From NCBI GenBank assembly GCA_947044405.1, contig CAMRHE010000132.1, positions 4,572,001 through 4,636,000 of the forward strand: 64,000 bases of DNA, read 5' to 3'. This DNA comes from Leptodactylus fallax (Eukaryota; Chordata; Amphibia; Anura; Leptodactylidae). Below the pieces are notes generated by a model, which had not been told where the DNA came from, searched no databases, and saw only the letters and a program-made list of their open reading frames with translations. The position numbers and the translations under genes were made by a program. Below are positions 25,190 through 36,811 of this stretch, piece after piece (positions within the stretch are counted from its first letter, which is position 1; each line of letters begins with the position of its first letter).

Positions 25190-26825
25190 CAGTGATGGCC
25201 AAAAGTATTGGCACCCCTGCAATTCTGTCAGATAATACTCAATTTCTTCCAGAAAATGATTGCAATCACAAATGCTTTGGTAATAATATCTTCATTTAAT
25301 TTGTCGTCAATGGAAAACCACAAAAAGAATTGTCAAAAAGCCAAATTGGATATAATTCTACACCAAACATAAAAAAGGGGGTGGACAAAAGTATTGGCAC
25401 CCTTTGAAAAATCAGGTGATGCTTCTCTAATTTGTGTAAATAACAGCACCTGTTACTTACCTGTGGCACATAGCAGGTGGTGGCAATAACTAAATCACAC
25501 TTGCAGCCAGTTGAAATGGATTAAAGTTGACTCAACCTCTGTCCTGTGTCCTTGTGTGTACCACATTGAGCATGGAGAAAAGAAAGAAGACCAAAGAACT
25601 GTCTGAGGACTTGAGAAGCAAAATTATGAGGAAGCATGAGCAATCTCAAGGCTACAAGTCCATCTCCAAAGACCTGAATGTTCCTGTGTCTACCGTGCGC
25701 AGTGTCATCAAGAAGTTTATAACCCATGGCACTGTGGCTAACCTCCTTAGATGTGGACGGTAAAGAAAAATTGACGAGAGATTTCAACGAAAGATTGTGC
25801 GGATGGTGGCTAAAGAACCTCGACTAACATCTAAACAAGTTCTAGCTGCCCTGCAGTCCGAGGGTACAACAGTGTCAACCCGTACTATCCGTCGGCGTCT
25901 GAATGAAAAGGGACTCTATGGTAGGATACCCAGGAAGACCCCACTTCTGACCCAGAGACATAAAAAAGCCAGGCTGGAGTTTGCCAAAACTTACCTGAGA
26001 AAGCCAAAAACTTTTTGGAAGAATGTTCTCTGGTCAGATGAGACAAAAGTAGAGCTTTTTGGGAAAAGGCATCAACATAGAGTTTACAGGAAAAAAAAAA
26101 AGAGGCCTTCAAAGAAAAGAACACAGTCCCTACAGTCAAACATGGCGGAGGTTCCCTGATGTTTTGGTTGCTTTGCTGCCTCTGGCACTGGACTGCTTGA
26201 CCGTGTGCATGGCATTATGAAGTCTGAAGACTACCAACAAATTTTGCAGCATAATGTAGGGCCCAGTGTGAGAAAGCTGGGTCTCCCTCAGAGGTCATGG
26301 GTCTTCCAGCAGGACAATGACCCAAAACACACTTCAAAAAGCACTAGAAAATGGTTTGAGAGAAAGCACTGGAGACTTCTAAAGTGGCCAGCAATGAGTC
26401 CAGACCTGAATCCCATAGAACACCTGTGGAGAGATCTCAAAATGGCAGTTTGGAGAAGGCACCCTTCCAATCTCAGGGACCTGGAGATATTGGCCAAAGA
26501 AGAATGGTCTAAAATTCCAGCAGAGCATTGTAAGAAACTCATTGATGGTTACCGGAAGCGGTTGTTCGCAGTTATTTTGTCTAAAGGTTGTGCTACCAAG
26601 CATTAGGCTGAGGGTGCCAATACTTTTGTCCGGCCCATTTTTGGAGTTTTGTGTAAAATGATCAATGATTTGACTTTTTTTTCATTCTCTTTTGTGTTTT
26701 TTCATTGCAAGCAAAATAAATGAAGATATTATTACCAAAGCATTTGTGATTGCAATCATTTTCTGGAAGAAATTGAGTATTATCTGACAGAATTGCAGGG
26801 GTGCCAATACTTTTGGCCAGCACTG
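25190..26825 (+). mobile_element. Complete Tc1-like element (CAGTGATGGCCAAAAGTATT termini)
   Basis: Terminal inverted repeats over 100 bp long begin CAGTGATGGCCAAAAGTATT and end AATACTTTTGGCCAGCACTG, flanked by TA on both sides (25188-25189 and 26826-26827). The element encodes a defective DD34E transposase. It interrupts the sequence agtatctcatatg-TA-tgcc, which exists without the insertion at about 22573-22590. The insertion is within SHISA3 intron 1, in the same orientation as the gene. Confidence 0.95.
25572..26606 (+). pseudogene. Tc1-like transposase (DD34E), defective
   Basis: The ATG at 25572 opens MEKRKKTKELSEDLRSKIM..., the N-terminal paired-like HTH region. The catalytic triad is visible as WSDETK, FQQDNDPKH and NPIEHLW with 34 residues between the second Asp and the Glu. 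Defects: an in-frame TAA at 25761-25763, and a disrupted frame at about 26090-26165, where an A-run expansion and compensating changes garble the [11 protein letters not shown] region and a TGA follows. The C terminus GCATKH ends at a TAG (26604-26606). Length without defects is the usual ~340 residues. Confidence 0.93.
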
Positions 26826-26833
26826 TATGCCTG

Positions 26834-26872
<39 letters not shown>

Positions 26873-26948
26873 CACATCAATCTATAGTATCTGTTGTGTA
26901 TCTATCATCTAGTTATCGACAGTATCTATCTATCTATCTATCTATCTA

Positions 26949-26984
<36 letters not shown>

Positions 26985-27062
26985 CCTATCTATCTGTCTA
27001 CTTATCATCTCTCACATCTATCTATAGTATCTGTTGTGTATCTATCATCTAGTTATCGACAG

Positions 27063-27132
<70 letters not shown>

Positions 27133-27210
27133 CCTATCTATCTGTCTACTTATCATCTCTCACATCTATCTATAGTATCTGTTGTGTATCTATCATCTAG
27201 TTATCGACTG

Positions 27211-27253
<43 letters not shown>

Positions 27254-27254
27254 G
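26826..27254. repeat. Compound TATC/TGTC array, right of the Tc1 insertion
   Basis: Contains three near-copies of a ~140-150-bp unit (atctatagtatctgttgtgt, atcatctagttatcgacagt) starting about 26874, 27014 and 27163, with tgtc runs at 26950 and 27095. It is clearly related to 24897-25189. Confidence 0.9.
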
Positions 27255-27535
27255 TAATAGATGCTCCATTTGCTTAGCTCATTTTGGTCCACACCTCCTG
27301 TATTTCCCTATGGTCACTTCCTCCTCTAGGGCTGCCAATCTGTATTCGGTAGATTATGTTAGGCATTGAGCAGAGCAGGAGCCATACTCTACTAAATAGA
27401 CTATAGTATTTCTGAAGACTCAGGCAATATGCCCTATATGTGGAGTGTGAAAGATCCTCAGTGCGCCAACACCGCTTTGGCTCACACCTGAGTCTTCTTT
27501 CATATAAACCCACACTCACCGCCAGTGAGTGCCGG

Positions 27536-28593
27536 GTTCACAAGATAAATACAAGACAAGCTTTCTAAATTTTATATATTTATTAACCCCTAAATGGGTC
27601 GGTATTAACATCTAACACCTGCAGTTCAGAAGAGATATGCAGATGTATGCAAGCATTAACAGTTACTAGTTACAATATACAGTACAATAAAAATAAAAAG
27701 GGAATAACATTGAAATAATTACTTTACCACACATCTCCTGGATAGTCCAACACTCACACATAGCATGTGGAGTTCACCAGTGGAGGCTTCTTGGCATGTG
27801 GCATTAACTCCTAGCATGTGGCATCACAGTATTCCAGCCTGCATGCTCCTCACAGTGGTCTGTCTGTAATATCCTGTAGTCTCAGCACAAAAATCTCCTC
27901 ATGGTGTTCTCTTGTAGTCCCAACAGAATCTCCTCATGGTCTGTCTGTAACAACTCTGTAGTCTGTGATGGTCTCCGCCCAATCTCCATAGCATAATCTC
28001 CCCCCACAGACCTCTTACCTCATCTTTTATACCCTTTATGCCACCTCCCAGAATGAGGTCATCGGCGGCAGCAAGTCTGATGGATTAATCCACTCAAGTC
28101 CAGATACTTTGCAAAGAGCTGAGACCAAGTGAAATGATACAATGTTATCAGCCATATCTGATCAACCAGTGCAGACTGATCAATGCATGTTTCTTGGATC
28201 ACTCAGGGCTGTGTATAAATACAATGGAGCCCTGCTGGGATTGATACAAAGCCTTATTGTTACAAGGTTACCCTACTGATAACATACAACTAGGCTTATA
28301 GCTGCGCACATTATGAATAAATGCAGGTAGGAAGGGAGATACTATACCCAGAGATCAAAATACATATCTGAGTTTTAGCCATATTTAAGCAGAATCATCA
28401 CATGGAGGGACATTTGCACAGTCATTATATGATATTAGAAATGGTAATAGTTACTCTGTTCATGCGTATAAGCGGGAGTCAGTAAAGAAACATAGCGGTA
28501 GACATAGCGGTAGGCCGACTTCACTGGGATGTTTTACTTGGAATGTGCGAAATTGGCCTTGCAAACTTTATAGAAAGCAGGCCGTCTGACACA
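27536..28593 (-). mobile_element. Possible solo LTR or LTR fragment of a retroelement
   Basis: Read on the - strand the segment has the order expected of an LTR: a ~560-bp upstream part, TATAAAA (28025-28031), a transcribed-looking part, and AATAAA (27579-27584) followed by a T/GT-rich stretch. The proposed edges are tgtgtcagacggcc and cggcactca. No coding region, no second LTR and no matching target duplication are seen. It could equally be another promoter-bearing repeat. Confidence 0.3.
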
Positions 28594-28835
28594 TTTAACT
28601 CCTGGGCTGCTAGACAGATGTGAGGCTGTAGTAAGCCAGTCATACATTCACATAGTGGAAAGTGCCTTCATATAATGAAGAGTGGTTAAACATGCAGAGA
28701 TGTAGAGACATAACTTGATGGTCCCATTCCCCAGTGCAAAAACCTAAAATGTGCCATTTATGAGACTGGTGTCTTCTTATGTAGCAGAGGAGCCTTTGAC
28801 GGCTACTGTGACAGCTACTTCTGAATCCCCTACAA

Positions 28836-28962
28836 CAGAGGTGTGCAACCTTCGGCATTTCAGCCGAAACTACAACTCCCAGCATGCTTACTTGTTTTAC
28901 ATTTCTAGTAACTCCCATAGAAGTGAATGGTTCATGCTGGGAGTTGTAGTTTCTGACCACTG
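28836..28962. mobile_element. hAT MITE with AACTACAACTCCCAGCATG core
   Basis: A 127-bp foldback: gaaactacaactcccagcat on the left, atgctgggagttgtagtttc on the right, ends CAGAGGTG and ACCACTG. Flanked by ccctacaa (28828-28835) and ccctacag (28963-28970), a 7-of-8 match to an 8-bp duplication, so hAT type. Confidence 0.85.
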
Positions 28963-28970
28963 CCCTACAG

Positions 28971-29690
28971 CTAGTCCCTTGTATGCAAAGCTTTAAATTG
29001 TGGCTTAATGCTAGGGCTATGGAACGTGTCGTACAACATTGCAACTAATGATTGCCAATGGGGTTGTGTTATTGACATGACAGTTATAAAAAATTACATC
29101 GCTGACTATGGTTACCAAATCACATTCGACTTGTGGCCAAAAATTTGTGACTGGCATGTGATATGTCTGCAGATTGTCTGTTCTTATTAACAAGTTATGA
29201 GAAAGTTCTGTGACAGCAAGATGCACAATAGTTTTTGGTCACATAACTTGTCTTGCTATTGGATGACATATGTTGCTTGGAGGAGTCCTCTCTAGTAAGT
29301 GGCTACTATACAAAGAGTACTATCAATTTTTGTGCCACATCACATAATTGCTCAGCCAACCTGGTGTTATATTAGGGCAGCCTTTACCTTTGATAGGACA
29401 GTGCATACTTATTAACAGATGTATTTTAAGGAATTTGTACCACTGGATTTTGCAAAAAAAAAAAATCTACAGCAAAATCAGTGGCAAAATACCACCAGTG
29501 TACCACATATAGAGCATCAGCATGTAAATGGATTTTTATAACACCCCATTTACTTGCATACGGTACTTTACTGAGGACTTTTGAGGCACAGTTCTGCACC
29601 AAAATCCTCCAATCGTTCCACCACATGGGACTTAACATAACTTCTGAACCCTTATGTAAGCTCTTTTCTTGTAAACCTTTTGTGCTTTAG
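28971..29690. other. Intronic sequence without recognised feature
   Basis: AT-rich, no exon, no clear repeat termini apart from a small palindromic patch near 29700 (ggaaaatgaagagaaatttc tcttcattttcc). Confidence 0.4.
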
Positions 29691-29879
29691 GTTAAGTTCA
29701 CATGGTGGAAAATGAAGAGAAATTTCTCTTCATTTTCCGCCGCCATATTCGGTCGCAGTCTAGCCACAACATTGGCATTCCGTCGTAGCTTTCCTTTGAT
29801 AATTAGGCCCAGATGAATGGGCCTAATCGGCAGGGACTCCCAAGCGGCAGAATCCGTGGCTGAATCAGGTGTGGAATCT

Positions 29880-30173
29880 GTGGCAAGGACGAGCAGGACG
29901 CTGATTTTTTCCTGTAAATTGGTGCTTCTTTTGCTAAGATATTACTGTTTTTGTCAATATTCAAATGAGCTTTCTGGAGCAACAAGGGTGTTATCATTGC
30001 CTCAAGTAGGTAAGGGACAATGCCTTCGTGGCTCCTAAGATCTCAATTGCATATTGACAAAAACAGATATATCTTGGCAACCGAGACCCCGATTCACAAG
30101 GGAAAAACACCATTTGATGTTAATCTGCAGAGTTGGGATGATATGCTGGGCCCTGGTGACAGACACCCTTTAA
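29880..30173. mobile_element. MITE-like inverted repeat (AAATTGGTGCTTC ... CTGGTGACAGACACCCTTTAA)
   Basis: ttgctaagatattactgttt and ttgtcaatattcaaatgagc in the left half mirror tgcatattgacaaaaacaga tatatcttggcaa in the right half, and the right end ggtgacagacaccctttaa is the terminus of the GGTGACA MITE family also seen at 41326-41748. The left terminus is eroded. Confidence 0.6.
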
Positions 30174-31301
30174 GCTGGTCATACACATTCACTAATGTCA
30201 GCTGAAACAGGCCATGTGACTCATGAATGTGACATCAGAGGTCTGTGCCCAAGCGCCATGACTGCTTCGAACAGCTGACTGACCAGTGTGCTTGCTGTTG
30301 GACAAGATACTCCTGTGCTTGTGATTGGGCCCCTTTGGTGGGACTTCCAATGACCTATGATCTATCCTTTGGTCATACCTCGCATGTATCAGGAAAATAT
30401 ACAATTTAATAATACTGTCAAATGCAACTCAAGGATCATCTTACCACTCATATTTTCACCATACTTATATTTAGGAAGCCTAATTTTGGGGTTGGAGGTA
30501 TCACAGACTACTACCTTGTTTGATTTTCACCACACATAGAGCAGATGTCCCCTAGTTCTTCCCGAATACTCTGCCATTCTGTGAAATACATAATAATATA
30601 TTCATATTGGAAGTTTTTAATAGTTTTATTCAGGTTGATACAAGAGGAATAAACCAGGTGGACTCTCATGCCACTCTCTGTGATCTCATGACACAATCCA
30701 TTGTCCATTAGTGAATTTTAGCAGAAGATATTTTTCCCAGGATTGCATGTATTTCAGTTCACCTTTCAGTTGACTAAAAGTTAAACAGGTAAACCTTTCC
30801 TATAAGGATAGGCCCACACGGAACGGAAATGTTTGTCTGTAAATACAGAGCATTTTCATAAGGTTAATATAAAAATGTTCAGTACTTTTATATGTGAAGG
30901 TGTCTGAACGTTTTTACATATTCAATGCATCAGATCTGGTGAAATGTTTTACTGAAATCCTGGGAACAATTTTATCACAAAGTCTGTGTAAGCAGTGAAG
31001 TGTGTGAATGACATCAAAGGGATTACAGGTGAATATCATATCAATATCAATTTATAGCAGACAATGGTACAAATGGTACTACACATTGATATTACAATGG
31101 ATGAAATAACAGAGCACATGTAGTTCTTACATGCTATAATATGTATTGTGTTACACTGTGATCCTTGAGCGGCATATCTGTAGTAAGGTTAGTTAGGAGA
31201 GTTATTGTATTTGTACTAGTTGTCCGTTCAGACATCTGTCCGGATGTAATCCATAGCCCATAGTTCAAAGAAGCATGACATCTTATCTATAGACAATGAT
31301 A

Positions 31302-31647
31302 TAGGGGACTTTATTAAACCTGAAAACTGACGTATATATTTGATGCATCTTTGATGCATAGCTGCCATTTACGGCAAAAATGTACCACTTTGTTGGGTTT
31401 TTTTTACCTTCTCGGCAGTTTTTTTTTTTTTTTTTTAGAAAGTTGGGATGAAAGGAGGCTAGGAATTATAGCTGAAATCTACACCGGGCCTGGCTGGCGT
31501 AGCTTTCAGCTCTGGTGTATGGAACCTGGTGAGATAATACCAAAATTATTAAGAAGGTGAAGCCTCTCCGTTCCAGCGCATCTCACACTATTGGCGGTAT
31601 TGTTTAAGACTGGCGTAAGAAATGCCAGGCTTAATAAATCCCCCTAT
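31302..31647. mobile_element. MITE with TAGGGGACTTTATTAAACCTG termini
   Basis: Left taggggactttattaaacct, right ccaggcttaataaatccccc ta: inverted ends of about 20 bp. Interior includes a T-run at 31419-31437. Non-coding. Confidence 0.7.
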
Positions 31648-31893
31648 TGTGTGTAATTTGACTTTCTTCCTACTAGCAACTTTTAACACAATATACTTTA
31701 GAAAATGTGAGCACTACAGGGCAGTAACGGAGCAATATACTGTATGATTGTAGTACGATTATTGTATTACAGAGGTACATTAGAATATGATGGGTCACAT
31801 GGGCACCATAAAATTACTACCACCATTTTATGGTAGTACACACCTTTAGTGCATGTGTTCAAATTATACATCTAGATGAAAGGCAGTATATAT

Positions 31894-32102
31894 TTAAAGG
31901 GGTTATCCAGTATTAGAAAGCATGGCTGCTTTCTTCTCAGGAAGTGACATCACGTCCGTTGGTCACATGGCAATGCTACAGTTCAGCCACATTCAGATGA
32001 ATGGGACTGAGCTGCGACATGGCCTTGTGACGAATGGATGTGATGTCACTTCCTGAGGAGTAGAAAGCAACCATGTTTTTTAGTACTGGATAATTCCTTT
32101 AA
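31894..32102. mobile_element. TTAA MITE, AAAGGGGTTATCCAG family
   Basis: TTAAAGGGGTTATCCAGTAT at the left, tagtactggataattccttt aa at the right, with TTAA at both edges (31894-31897 and 32099-32102). The inner arms ttcttctcaggaagtgacat and atgtcacttcctgaggagta are inverted too. Confidence 0.88.
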
Positions 32103-32536
32103 CTAGATGAAAGGATCTAGTGCAGTGATGTATAAAGAAAGGATGAAAAAGAGAAAAATGGACCACTTATATAATGGCAGGTATTACCACCCAGAAAAAG
32201 AAGAGCCTGGTCCTTAGTTTTCCCTTCCACTCTTTTTTCCATGGCCCTTTAGGGCAATTTCTTAACTCCCTGTTTGCAAACAATGCAGTATCACAGGAGA
32301 GAAGAGTCCTGCAGAGGATCTCACCATGTCATAGCACTGACTGGCATTCACCAAAGGCCCCACAGCAGCAGCATCGGTCTGCTTCTCTGGTATGTACACC
32401 CTAGATCTTGTGGAGAAATGGAGGAACCACTTCGGCATGAGCCGGGATCGACCTGAATATCCCAAATTGCTTGTTTTTTAGCAAAACTGAACAATAGGGA
32501 TTTATCACGGATGAACTAAAATGACATGCATTCCAG

Positions 32537-32895
32537 TAAATGATTATACTCTGGGGTCTCTTCAGATCCCAGAGTATAATAGGTGGGGGCCCAGGGAAGG
32601 TGAAAAAAAAAACAATTATACTCACCTTCCCTCATCTCTTTTGGGCCTCCGCGTGGCGTACAGTGCTCTCCTGGTGACGTCATGCTCCCGGGGTAGCCAC
32701 TGAGGCCTGTGATTGGGCATACCAAGCGCCATGTCATCACTGAGAAGACACAGAGAGAGAGCCATACACCATGAGGGGGGCCCAAAAAAAGTGAGGTAAG
32801 GAGAGTATAAATGTTTTTTTTTTTTTACTTTTTAAACCTCCCCTGGGCCTCCACTTATTATACAAGTTCTGAAGAGAACCCAGAATATAATAATT
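32537..32895. mobile_element. MITE with ATTATACTCTGGGGTCTCTTC termini
   Basis: tgattatactctggggtctc at the left corresponds to gaacccagaatataataatt at the right; an additional short hairpin (ggggtctcttcagatcccag) sits in the left arm. Inner arms are ggtgggggcccaggg and cccctgggcctccactt. Non-coding. Confidence 0.65.
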
Positions 32896-34009
32896 TCACT
32901 TCCAGTTCTATCTGAACTTGTTGGACCCAAAACGAATCAGGGACCCTGAGCCACCCAAACCCAAAACAAATCAAATCTTGGGGTGTTTGCCCATCTCTAG
33001 TCTTGTGGTTAGATTTCCTATTTAGTGCTTTTTTGAGGTAAGATGTAGCAAAGGTGATCAGCAATAGTAACAGTAAAATAAAATCATTCCTTTTGATACA
33101 GAATACAAATTTTTTGTGACTTTATGGCTTCTTCATTTAGTGTTTGATTTGGCACCGACACTCATGCCAGCCATGCCCGGTGCATACAGTCACCTGGGGT
33201 AAATATGAGGGGATGTTGCAGTTGTGTTACACAGAAGAGCAATATGATTCTTGTGTGGGTAAAGGAGATTTCTCAGCATGTTTTATACATGTGTTTCTCC
33301 TCCTGCCCGTGTTGATATTGGAACACAACGCTGCCTCATTATTTATGGTGTGAAAGTGTTCACTTCCTGCTCACAGGCTCAGGTAGCTTAGCAGCTTGCA
33401 TGGAGTAGATGGGACATATGAGTCAGGCAGCCGGTAAGGTGCAGACCATGGAGACTGTACAAAATCTACAATTTGCTTCACAGTTACACTACTCACTTCA
33501 ATAGTATAATGCATGTAAAGCACCAAATCATTTCAGAATTAAAAAGCTATCCTGTTTTTAATATTGCAGAATTCATGAGCGTTTGTCTGTACCACAGAAA
33601 TACAGATGTGTCCACCATTACTTCAGATCGAATTTGGTTGAAGACTCCAATGAAGAACATTCCATAATGCAACAAGCTAGCAAAATTAGGCTGAAATACA
33701 CAGAAAAATATTGGGTCACTGAACATTGACATATAATATAGACATTTCATGACACAGTATTGAGAAATTATATGTTTCACGAGATGTCCTGAGGATATGT
33801 TGAGTCAAGTACTGTAAGGACACATCTATATATAATGATATACTTGCTTATTTTTGTCTCTTCTTCCTTTTCTTTCCCTTCTGCCCTCATCCCACCTACT
33901 CTTTGCTCATCTTCAGCTTTGTGCACTTGTGGCATTCTCCAAAGCAACTTCATGAGGTAGTCACCGGAAATGGTTTTCAATTGAAAAGCTATGCCATGTC
34001 AAGAGCTAA
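32896..34009. other. Intronic sequence without recognised feature
   Basis: No exon or clear repeat end recognised; AT-rich. Confidence 0.4.
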
Positions 34010-35187
34010 GTCATGGAATTTCTTGTCTTCATAATATGTTTGAGACAACCAATTGTGTTGTTCAAAGGTAGAATTGGTACACAGTTCCATACAATGTTTA
34101 GCCGCATTCAACTACTGTTCTAACCCACATTATGGGAAAAGCCAACCCATTAATTAAGACATGATGGTCAGTCTTTCTGGAAAATAAAGAACTTTGAAGG
34201 TATCTGCAAGTGCTGTTATGAAAACCATCAAATGCTATGATGAAATTAGCTTTCATGAGGACTGCCCCAGGAAAAGAAGACTGCAAGAATCAGGCCTTTA
34301 TGGTGGAATTGCTGCAAAGAAGCCACCACTGGAGGAACAGCAACAAGAGAGTTGCTTGGGCCAACAAACACAAGGAATAGACAGACCAGTGCAAATCTGT
34401 ACTTTAGTCTGAAGAGTTAAAATTTTTGGTTCCATCCGCAAGGTCTTTGTAAGGCGCAGAAAATGTGAATGAATGGGTTCTACAAGTGTAGCTCCCACCA
34501 CAATATTATTCAGGAACATACCATCCCATCTGGATTGCATTTAGTGGGACCATCATTTGTTTTTCAACAAGAGAAACCCAACACACACTCAGGCTATAGA
34601 ACGGTTATTGGACAAAGAAGGAAAATAATGGAATGTTCTGATGACATGGTCTTCACAATTACCTGATCTAAACTCAATTGAGATGGTCTGGAATGAGTTG
34701 GAACACAGAGTGAAGGAAAAGCAGTCATCAAGTCCTCGGCACCTCTGGGAACTCCTTCAAGACTGCTGGAAAACCATTCCAGGGACTACCTCATGAAGCT
34801 TATTAAGAATGCCAAGATTCATCAAAGCAAAAGGGGCTGCTTTGAAGAATCTGAATACAATTAAAATATAACCAATAGGGCTGAACACTATTGGAACTGT
34901 ATACCAATCTTACTGTACATCTGCACAACACAAGTGATGGTCTCAAGAATGCAAGAAATTCCACAAATTAACCATTCAAGGTGACTACCTCATGAAGCTA
35001 AGAATGCCAAGAGTGTGCAAAGCTAAAGCTAAAAGAAAAAGGGGGCTACTTTGGGTGAACATAAAATATAAAACATATTCTGATTTAACACTTTTTGTTT
35101 CCTACAAACGTGTTCCTTCAGTTTTCGCAAATAAAAGAAGAAAAACTTACAATTGAAAATGTGTGTCCAAGATTTTGACAGGTACTG
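34010..35187 (+). pseudogene. Heavily eroded Tc1-like element
   Basis: Recognisable transposase blocks remain on the + strand: a stretch like CGLYGGIAAKKPP around 34290-34330, FVFQQE near 34555 and a C-terminal domain with LNSIEMVWNELEHRVK-like coding near 34670-34715. Frames are broken many times and much of the N-terminal half is deleted. The right end (tgtgtccaagattttgacag gtactg) is a Tc1 terminus followed by TA at 35188-35189. The left terminus is not identifiable. About 34780-34840 is partly duplicated at 34980-35040 (gactacctcatgaagct ... aagaatgccaaga). It ends about 350 bp before SHISA3 exon 2. Confidence 0.8.
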
Positions 35188-35534
35188 TAGGTTCAGGCCT
35201 TCCTCTGCAGGTCCCTCCTTCCAGCTTTATTTTGTTGTCTCAGTTGCCCTAGTGTACGCGCCTTTTGTCCTAACATGATAATGATTTGTATAAAGATCGA
35301 ATACCACTCTAACTAGAAAATATGTGCTACATTGGGACATCTGGAGTCTGGCAAATATTTCTCATATGACAGATCATACAGAAAGCCATGGTAGCGTGCA
35401 GTTAGAATGTTTTGTAGTTTTGGATACAAACAGGACACACCTGTTCCCGTTCAGAGTTTGCAATATTGTATTTCTAAGTTCCTAAACTCTATTTTGCCTT
35501 GAATTTCATATCATGTTACCATTTTATTTTGCAG

Positions 35535-35968
35535 AACCTGTATATGTTCCATTCCTCGTTGTTGGGTCCATATTCATTGCCTTCATCATCGTGGGCTCCC
35601 TGGTTGCTGTCTACTGCTGTACATGTTTAAGACCGAAGCAGACATCTCAACAGCCAATGAGATTCACCTTACGCAGCTACCCCCCAGAATCTCTGCCGAT
35701 GATTTTGACCAGTACTAATCTAAGGACTCCATCTAGACAGTCCAGCACTGCAACCAGTTCCACCTCTACTGGGGGATCAGTACATAGACTTTCCTCTTCC
35801 AGAGCAGATCCTGGTTATCTAGTAACATCACCTCCACCTCCGTATTCTTCAGCACATTCCATCCATCTTAATTCAACATCTACATTTCTGGTGCCCACAC
35901 AGTACTTTTCATATCCCCTCCAAGCAGATGGAAACTCAAATAAGAACTGTCCTGATTTTCGACAGTAA
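35535..35968 (+). CDS. SHISA3: SHISA3 coding exon 2 (transmembrane helix and proline-rich tail)
   Basis: Starts after tattttgcag and completes codon 89 (C|AA, Gln). It encodes residues 89-232: PVYVPFLVVGSIFIAFIIVG and following as the single transmembrane helix (about 93-115), a juxtamembrane cysteine cluster (YCCTC), the basic LRPKQ stretch, a Ser/Thr-rich segment (about 153-176) and SPPPPYSS, whose PPxY core (residues 189-192) is a potential WW-domain ligand. It ends NKNCPDFRQ and TAA at 35966-35968. The total of 232 residues is close to the ~238 of the human protein; the similarity in the tail (MILTST, RQSSTATSS, SPPPPY, YFxYPLQ, CPDF) identifies SHISA3 rather than SHISA2. No frame disruption. 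Confidence 0.96.
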
Positions 35969-36290
35969 GACTTTTTGGAAGCAGTGGCAATGCTTTATTT
36001 TTATGGACAATTTGTGAAATACAGGATGAATGATACAGAGTATACAGTTTTGTACATTTATGTAGAAACATAATTTTGTACAATATCTAGAAACTTGTAA
36101 TATTGTGCAATAGAAGGTGTATAATATAGCCAACATTTACTTTCCTACTGGTGAAAAAACTGCTGTAGTAGTTGAATTGCTTCCGATTGTTGGACAGTAA
36201 AGGGTCCCTAAAATTAACTATAATATATCTTGGATCTACTAGACCGTACATTTTCTACATAAAAATTGAAAACCTTAATAAAATACTGTA
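35969..36290 (+). other. SHISA3: SHISA3 3' UTR (minimum extent)
   Basis: AT-rich sequence following the stop codon, with several ttttgta / tgtaca patches, to the first consensus polyadenylation signal. A longer 3' UTR is possible. Confidence 0.6.
36277..36282 (+). terminator. SHISA3: SHISA3 polyadenylation signal AATAAA
   Basis: AATAAA about 310 bases after the stop codon, followed 20-40 bases later by the GT-rich stretch gtgtgggattgtgact, a plausible downstream element. Confidence 0.6.
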
Positions 36291-36778
36291 AATTATACTT
36301 AGTGTGGGATTGTGACTCTACACGTCATGAAGTTACTGCATTGGCAGTCAACTTGGTGGTTTCTATTTTAACCCCCAGAATCTTATTGCATATACAGTAT
36401 TAAGATGTAATCTAATACTACACTCAATACACATAAATGTACAATAGAGATGTGATTTACTATCTTACAAAAGAAGATTTTGAAAATGGCTCCTTCCAAA
36501 TTCTACTGTAAATCGAAGCATCTTGTGATTGTTTGGAATTGTGTTTGGAAATGTATTTTATACCACACTTTACGGTGCTATAGAAAGTAACAGTATAACT
36601 ATATAAATCTACAGTATAATTAAAAAAAATAAAAAATTAAATCTGGCATATTTTATGACCCAACATGTAATATGATTTGTTAGTTTTCCACAATTTTTTT
36701 CCCCGTTATAAAACTATTAATTTCTAGCAAAATCAAAATGGCAGCTTTCTCTTTCCTGTATTTTGCATATTATATATA

Positions 36779-36811
<33 letters not shown>
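36779..36811. repeat. (TATC)n microsatellite at Tc1 insertion
   Basis: Eight tatc units ending in the TA used by the adjoining Tc1 element. Confidence 0.9.
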
